Positions 7,817 through 12,553 of a DNA stretch of 12,553 nt are shown here, piece by piece. Numbering within the stretch: position 1 is the first letter of the stretch; each line of letters begins with the position of its first letter. The stretch is from the NCBI GenBank assembly GCA_028290325.1, contig JAQGJY010000024.1, forward strand, positions 1-12,553, in the 5' to 3' direction. Source of the DNA: Tardiphaga sp. Lineage in GTDB: Bacteria; Pseudomonadota; Alphaproteobacteria; Rhizobiales; Xanthobacteraceae. Made by a program: the position numbers and the translations under genes. Below the pieces are notes generated by a model that had not been told where the DNA came from, searched no databases, and was given only the letters and a program-made list of their open reading frames with translations.

Positions 7817-8682
7817 GCGTGCGACCTGCCGAACAGCCCGCGCGGAAACAGGAACACGATGATGATCACCGTCAGATAGAAAAAGAACTCGCCGAATTCC
7901 GGCGCGAGATATTTGCCGGTCGTGTCCGCAAGGCCGAGCAGCAGCGACGCCGACAAAGCGCCGGTGATCGAGCCGGCGCCGCCGACCGAGACGACGACAA
8001 GAAACGTGACCATGTAGCGCAGCGCATAAAACGGCTCAATCGGCAGGATTTCCGCCCCGACCACGCCGCCGAACGCGCCAAGCCCGATCGCCAGCGCGAA
8101 GGTGACGGCATAGATGATCTCGGTGCGGATGCCGAGCGCATCCGCCATGTCGCTGTGATCGACCGAGGCACGCAGCTTGATGCCGAACTCGGTCTTCTCG
8201 ATCAGCAGCCACAGCAGCAGCGCCGTGATCAGGCCGCAGGCGATGACGAAGACGCGATGCGTCGGCACCATGCGAAAGCCGATATCGAGCGGGCCACTGA
8301 GCGCGTTCGGCAGCGGGATCGATTTCAGCGACGGGCCGAAAATGTAGTTCACCACGCCGATGATGACGAAGGTGATGCCGATCGTCATCAGCACCTGAAT
8401 CAGCGGATCGGATTTGCGATAGATGCGGCGATACAGCAGTGCCTCGAACGGGATGGAAACGACGATGGCGCCGATCACGGCGATCAGGATCGCCAGGCCA
8501 TAGGGCGCGTTGAGATCGCGGATCGCATAGGAGGCGAGATAGCCGCCGATCATGGCGAACGCCCCATGAGCGAGATTCACCACGCGCATCAGGCCCATCA
8601 TGATCGAGAGCCCAATCGAGATGATGAACAGCACCATGCCGTAAGCGAGGGCGTCGGTGGCGATGCTGAGGACGATACGCAT
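7813..8682 (-). CDS. livH: HAAT/Liv-type ABC importer, permease LivH
   Basis: The partner inner-membrane permease, 289 residues with about eight hydrophobic segments. The LivH signature GLMRVVNLAHGAFAMIGGY lies near residue 30, the coupling loop TEFGIKLRASVDHSDMADAL near 165-185 and SVGGAGSITGALSA towards the end. The start MRIVLSIATDALAYG is typical of LivH; the Shine-Dalgarno sequence before it is poor (only GGAT some distance away). It follows the binding-protein gene after 240 bases that contain stem-loops, so its expression may be stepped down relative to the binding protein. Confidence 0.93.
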   Translation of the reverse strand: MRIVLSIATDALAYGMVLFIISIGLSIMMGLMRVVNLAHGAFAMIGGYLASYAIRDLNAPYGLAILIAVIGAIVVSIPFEALLYRRIYRKSDPLIQVLMTIGITFVIIGVVNYIFGPSLKSIPLPNALSGPLDIGFRMVPTHRVFVIACGLITALLLWLLIEKTEFGIKLRASVDHSDMADALGIRTEIIYAVTFALAIGLGAFGGVVGAEILPIEPFYALRYMVTFLVVVSVGGAGSITGALSASLLLGLADTTGKYLAPEFGEFFFYLTVIIIVFLFPRGLFGRSHA

Positions 8683-8742
8683 AGCGGAGTCAGATCCGGT
8701 GTCGTTGAAAAGAGCAAAGGTTGCGTTATCAGCGGCGCGCTC

Positions 8743-8768
8743 CTGCTCCCCGGTCTTGAGGGGAGCAG
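8743..8768. repeat. Stem-loop between binding protein and livH
   Basis: CTGCTCCCC (8743-8751) and GGGGAGCAG (8760-8768) pair perfectly around an eight-base loop. GCGCTC (8737-8742) and GAGCGC (8780-8785) extend it to 15 paired bases with an 11-base bulge on one side. There is no T-run on the minus strand, so it is more likely an mRNA-stabilising or REP-like element than a terminator. A second, shorter palindrome (CTCCC 8841-8845, GGGAG 8854-8858) lies closer to the binding-protein stop. Such GC-rich palindromes are common in Bradyrhizobium-type genomes. Confidence 0.6.
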
Positions 8769-8922
8769 ATCGGGATAAAGAGCGCTTGTTTTATCGGGAC
8801 GTTCCTGACCCGGAGATTACGCTGCGCTCGCCTCCGACCTCTCCCCGCCGGCAGGGAGGTGAGGCTGCGCGGGTTGCCAAGTCTGGTTGCCAGTTCTGGT
8901 TGCTAAATCCGATGGCGAAAAC

Positions 8923-10098
8923 TCACTCCTTGCTCAATGCCCAGTCCGGCTGCGCGTCGAAGGTCTGGATTTCCCTGTTGATCAGCTTGCCATCGACTTT
9001 CGCGACCTCGCGCAGATAGACGTTCTGGCGAATGTGGCGGGTCGCCGGATCGATCGACACCGGACCGCGCGGGCTCACCCACGTCATGTCCTTGACCGCC
9101 GCGATCGCCTTCACCGGATCACGCTGGCCGGCGGTTGCCTCGATCATCTTGTAGATCAGCCGCGCGCCATCATAGGCCGCCACCGATGTCATGGTGACTT
9201 CATCGACGTTGCCGCCGCCCTTTTTGATCTGCGCCAGAAACGACGCATTTTCCGGCGACGCGTGTGACACCGAGTAGTGATAGGTCGAGAGAATGCCGAT
9301 GCCGGGATCGCCGATATTCGGCAGATCGGGTTCGGTCACGACATCACCCGTCGACATCAGCTTGACGCCGGCGACCTTCAATCCATTGTCGAGATAGGCC
9401 TTGACGAAACCCAGCGTCGGCGGTCCCGACGGCAGGAAGGTGAAGATCGTGTCGGCGCCGGAATTCTTGATCCGCTGCATGATCGGACTGAAGTCGGTGG
9501 TCGCCAGCGGAATGCGGATCGCCTCGACCACCGCGCCGCCATCGGCCTCGAAGGTTTTCTTGAACGCCGCCTCGGCGTCGATCCCCGGACCGTAATCACT
9601 CACCGCGATCGCGACTTTCTTGGCGCCGTTCTTGGTCGCGGTCTTCGCCGCCGGCACGGTGTTCTGCCACATCGTGAACGAAGTGCGGACGATATAGGGG
9701 CTCTTCTCGACGATCGACGAGGTCGCCGCGTTCATCACCACCAGCGGCGTCTTGGACTCCTCAAGCAACGGCGCGATCGCCATCGCGTTCGGCGTGAAAT
9801 AAGCCCCGGCGAGATATTGCACCTTGTCCTTGACGATCAGCTCCTGCGCGATCGCCTTTGATTTCGCCGGGTTGGGCGATTCCTCGTCGCGATAGATGAA
9901 CTCGACATCGTGGCCGCCGACTTTCGTGCCGTTTTCGGCAACCCAGGCGTCGATGCCCATCTTGAAGTTCTTGCCGAACAACGCATAGGGACCGGACATC
10001 GTCCCGATCACCCCGACCTTGATCGTATCGGCGGCAGCGACGCCACTGGCGAGGCAGAGGATGGCGAGGGCGGAGACGGTGGTTGCGCGCCGGGTCAT
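8923..10098 (-). CDS. livK: HAAT/Liv-type periplasmic substrate-binding protein
   Basis: A 391-residue type-1 periplasmic binding protein (Peripla_BP_6). The N-terminus is a Sec signal peptide: MTRR, a hydrophobic core and a cut site most likely after GVAAA (residue 23), giving a mature protein starting DTIKVGVIGTMSGPYALFG. Family features follow: FIYRDEESPNPAKSKAIAQE, GAYFTPNAMAIAPL, and VAYDGARLIYKMIEA near the C-terminus. ATG 10098 has AAGGAC about seven bases upstream and is the only start giving a signal peptide. It sits 73 bases after the GS-like gene. This group of binding proteins covers amino acids, amides, urea and aromatic acids; the position next to a GS-like ligase and a Rieske oxygenase suggests the substrate of those enzymes rather than leucine, so the livK label marks family only. 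Confidence 0.9.
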   Translation of the reverse strand: MTRRATTVSALAILCLASGVAAADTIKVGVIGTMSGPYALFGKNFKMGIDAWVAENGTKVGGHDVEFIYRDEESPNPAKSKAIAQELIVKDKVQYLAGAYFTPNAMAIAPLLEESKTPLVVMNAATSSIVEKSPYIVRTSFTMWQNTVPAAKTATKNGAKKVAIAVSDYGPGIDAEAAFKKTFEADGGAVVEAIRIPLATTDFSPIMQRIKNSGADTIFTFLPSGPPTLGFVKAYLDNGLKVAGVKLMSTGDVVTEPDLPNIGDPGIGILSTYHYSVSHASPENASFLAQIKKGGGNVDEVTMTSVAAYDGARLIYKMIEATAGQRDPVKAIAAVKDMTWVSPRGPVSIDPATRHIRQNVYLREVAKVDGKLINREIQTFDAQPDWALSKE

Positions 10099-10171
10099 GA
10101 CGTTTGTCCTTGTGCCTGTCGGTGTTGGTGTTGAATTCAAGAAGCGTACCGGACGACGAATTCGCAATGCG

Positions 10172-11608
10172 TCAAAACATCTCGAAGTACTCGCGATGCT
10201 CCCAGTCGGTGACTTCGGCCTGGAAACGTTCGATCTCGGCGTTTTTGATGTGGACGTAATAGTCGACGAATTCCGCGCCGATCGCGCCACGAAAGAACGG
10301 ATCGTCCTTCAAGGCATATACCGCCTCGCGCAGCGATTTCGGCAGGAAATCCGCCTGCGTCTCATAGGGCGTATCGGCGGACGGCCCGGGATCGAGCGCG
10401 CGATCCACGCCGTCGAGGCCGGCGAGAATCTGCGACGTCATGTAGAGATACGGATTCGCGGCCGGCTCGCCGACGCGGTTCTCGATGCGCGACGCCTTGT
10501 CGTTCGGTGCGCCGAGCACGCGCAGCATCACGCCGCGATTGTCGCGGCCCCAGATGGCGCGATCCGGCGCGAGCGAATAAGAGCGATAGCGCTTGTAGCC
10601 GTTGATCGTCGGCGTGGTGAAGACGGTGGCCGCGCGCGCGTGCTGCAACAGCCCGGCGAGATAATGCATTCCGAATGGCGACAAGACGGCGCCCTCTACC
10701 GTCGCCATGAACGCATTGACGCCGCTGTCGCGTTCGACCAGCGACTGATGCAGGTGCCAGCCCGACGAAATCACGTTCGGAATTTTCGGCCGGCACATGA
10801 AGGTGGCGTGATAGCCGTGGCGTTGCGCGATCTGCTTCACCGCCGCGCGGAACAGCACCATGGTATCCGCCGGCACCAGCCCCGTCGTCGGCTGGAACGT
10901 GAACTCCGCCTGGCTCGGGCCGTATTCGACTTCCATCGAGCGCAACGGCAGATCGAGCGCCATCACATCGCGGCGGATCAGTTCAAGCACCGGCTCCATC
11001 TGGTCGTAGCGCTGCTCGGTCAAATATTGATAACCGTGCGACAGCAGCGTCACCTCGGGCGGCTCGCCGGGCTGGCCGGCATGGTGCGGCTGCATCTTCG
11101 GATCGGCCAGCTTGAACAGATGAAACTCGACTTCGAGACCGGCGACGAAATCGTAGCCGCGCGCGGCCAGCGTCTTCAGCGCGGCTTTGTAGATGCCGCG
11201 CGTGGCGAACGGCACCGGCCGGCCGTTGGCGAAATACAGATCGCACAACAGCCATCCGGTCTTCGGCGCCCAGGGCAGAATTTTGAAGGTCGTCGGGTCC
11301 GGCACCATCAGCACGTCGCCGCCGCCCTGCATCTCGCTCATGCCGAAGCCGCCGCCGGCGGTGAAGACCGGAAACACCGTGCGATGCGAGGTGTCCTTCG
11401 CCAGCATCGTCGTCGTGATCGAGCAACCGCTTTCGAGCGACCGCAATGCTTCGGACGCGATCAGCGTCTTGCCGCGCAGAATGCCGTGCTGGTCCGGAAA
11501 CGACAGCCGGATCGTATCGAGCTGGTTGTCTTCAGCGATCCGCTTCAGACGCGCCGCCGCGTCCTGCTGCTCGGCGGACCAAAGCCCGTGGGTCTGGACG
11601 AAACTCAA
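10172..11608 (-). CDS. Glutamine-synthetase-family ligase (possible gamma-glutamyl amide synthetase)
   Basis: A 478-residue cytoplasmic enzyme of the GS fold: N-terminal beta-grasp (about 25-110) and catalytic domain. Metal- and glutamate-binding motifs are present: EVEF (159-162), EVEYGPSQAEF (226-236), WHLHQS (284-289), NGYKRYRSYSLAPDRAIWGR (336-355) and RIENRVGEPAANPYLY (374-389). This matches GlnA-like ligases (PuuA, AtdA1, IpuC) that join glutamate to an amine rather than housekeeping GlnA, judged mainly by context. TTG 11608 is taken as the start because GGAGG lies eight bases before it; a TTG at 11632 lacks a site. It begins 34 bases after the Rieske oxygenase stop, in one operon. An amine substrate is inferred. 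Confidence 0.85.
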   Translation of the reverse strand: MSFVQTHGLWSAEQQDAAARLKRIAEDNQLDTIRLSFPDQHGILRGKTLIASEALRSLESGCSITTTMLAKDTSHRTVFPVFTAGGGFGMSEMQGGGDVLMVPDPTTFKILPWAPKTGWLLCDLYFANGRPVPFATRGIYKAALKTLAARGYDFVAGLEVEFHLFKLADPKMQPHHAGQPGEPPEVTLLSHGYQYLTEQRYDQMEPVLELIRRDVMALDLPLRSMEVEYGPSQAEFTFQPTTGLVPADTMVLFRAAVKQIAQRHGYHATFMCRPKIPNVISSGWHLHQSLVERDSGVNAFMATVEGAVLSPFGMHYLAGLLQHARAATVFTTPTINGYKRYRSYSLAPDRAIWGRDNRGVMLRVLGAPNDKASRIENRVGEPAANPYLYMTSQILAGLDGVDRALDPGPSADTPYETQADFLPKSLREAVYALKDDPFFRGAIGAEFVDYYVHIKNAEIERFQAEVTDWEHREYFEMF

Positions 11609-11642
11609 CGCGATCTCCTCCGCGGGCGGCAATGACGACGGA

Positions 11643-12553
11643 TCATTCGGCCGCGGACAGGCGAGTCACGTTGGCAGGCAGGTCTTGCGGCAGCGCAGCC
11701 GTCCCGGAAACGGCCCAAGGCGCGCCGCGACGGCGCGCGACATCGACTTCCATCCAGTAGGTTTCCCAACCTTTCGATGGGCCGATGCCGTCCATCGTCG
11801 CCGGCCCCTGAATGCCGCGGGCATGCGCGGCGTCGAGAAACATCAGCGGCTTCTGGCCGCCGGCAACCTTCTCGATTTCCTGACGCAGGATCCGGCGATA
11901 CTGGATGATGGCCTTGTCCGAGGTGCCGAGATGTTCGCGGGTGCGATCCTGAATCTTGCCCATCGATTCCACCGCCCACTGGTCATGGACGTTGATGTCG
12001 GCGCCCATCCCCGTATAGGTCGCATGCGCCTGCTCGTGCGGGTCGAAACCGTAATCGTTGGCGCGGTTCTTGCGCGAGACGTAATCCGGCAGGGTGTAGA
12101 GTTCGAGGCGCTGGGCGCGCATCTTCGGCTTGTCGACCGGCTTCGCGTAGCTGGTAAAGATCGCGTACCAGTAACAATGCGTGTCATCGACCGGGACATG
12201 CCACTGCGTGATCGTCATCTCCGTGCTCATCGGAATCACGAACGCATGCGGAAACAGTTGGTTGGTGACGCGGACATGCGTGCGCTCGTCATCGAGCGCG
12301 CGCAGCGCGATCAAGCGCAGACCGTATTCGGTCTGTTCGACATTGATGATCGGCTGGTCGTATTCGCGCAAAATCTTCGTCATCGGCATGTCGCTGCCGG
12401 CCGACGCGCCGCGAAACTGCTTGCCATAGGCTGCGGAGGTGTCCTCGTCCTCGAAGAAGCGATGCAGGAACGAGGCATGGGCCGGATCGATGCCGACTTC
12501 GAGCGCCTGCAACCAGTTGCATTCCATCAGGCCCTTGAAGGCGAAGGTGTAGG
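11643..12553 (-). CDS. Rieske non-haem iron oxygenase, catalytic domain (5' end outside window)
   Basis: The frame runs open through the right edge, so only the last 302 residues are visible and the N-terminal Rieske [2Fe-2S] domain is missing. The first visible residues run YTFAFKGLMECNWLQALEVG, the standard entry to the catalytic domain of phthalate 4,5-dioxygenase/VanA-type oxygenases. The mononuclear iron motif is D-P-A-H-A-S-F-L-H (visible residues 22-30: bridging Asp22, ligands His25 and His30). The family segment HDQWAVESMGKIQDRTREHL follows, and its Asp probably supplies the third ligand. These oxygenases hydroxylate aromatics or remove N- or O-methyl groups using a separate reductase, not seen here. 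It is the first visible gene of the operon. Substrate is unknown. Confidence 0.88.
   Translation of the reverse strand, partial: YTFAFKGLMECNWLQALEVGIDPAHASFLHRFFEDEDTSAAYGKQFRGASAGSDMPMTKILREYDQPIINVEQTEYGLRLIALRALDDERTHVRVTNQLFPHAFVIPMSTEMTITQWHVPVDDTHCYWYAIFTSYAKPVDKPKMRAQRLELYTLPDYVSRKNRANDYGFDPHEQAHATYTGMGADINVHDQWAVESMGKIQDRTREHLGTSDKAIIQYRRILRQEIEKVAGGQKPLMFLDAAHARGIQGPATMDGIGPSKGWETYWMEVDVARRRGAPWAVSGTAALPQDLPANVTRLSAAE

Noticed and set aside
7801..8778. 325-residue plus-strand frame opposite livH
   Set aside because: Composed mainly of Asp, Arg, Gln and His repeats, the mirror of a hydrophobic membrane protein on the other strand.
10131..10164. Two palindromes (TTGAATTCAA and CGAATTCG) in the gap between the GS-like and binding-protein genes
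   Set aside because: Both centre on GAATTC, but they match no operator I know, and short palindromes of this length occur by chance.
10019..11635. 538-residue open frame on the plus strand, opposite the GS-like gene
   Set aside because: It is Arg/His/Ala-rich with no domain, and lies antisense to a gene with complete GS motifs. Long antisense frames are expected in high-GC DNA.

Overview
The window looks like chromosomal DNA of a high-GC alphaproteobacterium. The closest feel is the Bradyrhizobium/Rhodopseudomonas/Afipia group, judged from codon usage, the LOV kinase/receiver pair, the large branched-chain-type ABC operon and GC-rich intergenic palindromes. This is an inference from style and gene content, not a database match.

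Left part, plus strand (1-3469): the last 19 codons of an unidentified gene, then about 450 bases without a convincing gene. Next come a blue-light LOV histidine kinase and a single-domain response regulator that overlap by 4 bases, in the arrangement of the Caulobacter LovK/LovR pair. 56 bases further is a sorbosone/glucose dehydrogenase-type beta-propeller protein. The LOV domain keeps the photoactive cysteine and the other visible flavin contacts, but has Leu where the signalling Gln normally sits.

Middle (3470-5368): a small conserved-looking 62-residue protein on the minus strand, a 440-base non-coding stretch with a terminator-like hairpin, then an AraC-family regulator on the minus strand. 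Its upstream region carries a 10-base inverted repeat that could be an operator.

Right part, minus strand (5369-12553), read from the right edge leftwards: the catalytic domain of a Rieske non-haem iron oxygenase (cut by the window edge), a glutamine-synthetase-family ligase, then a complete HAAT/Liv-type ABC importer of binding protein, two permeases and two ATPases. All seven point the same way. Junctions are 4-20 base overlaps or short gaps, except one 240-base gap after the binding-protein gene that holds a strong stem-loop, so this is very probably one operon. Two hairpins follow the last gene.

The operon reads as an uptake-plus-catabolism module: the importer brings in a small amine, amide or aromatic compound, a gamma-glutamyl ligase may activate it, and the Rieske oxygenase hydroxylates or dealkylates it. 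The precedent is aniline and alkylamine degradation, where GS-like ligases make gamma-glutamyl amides. The substrate is not readable from the sequence. The AraC regulator just beyond the operon is the natural candidate to control it.
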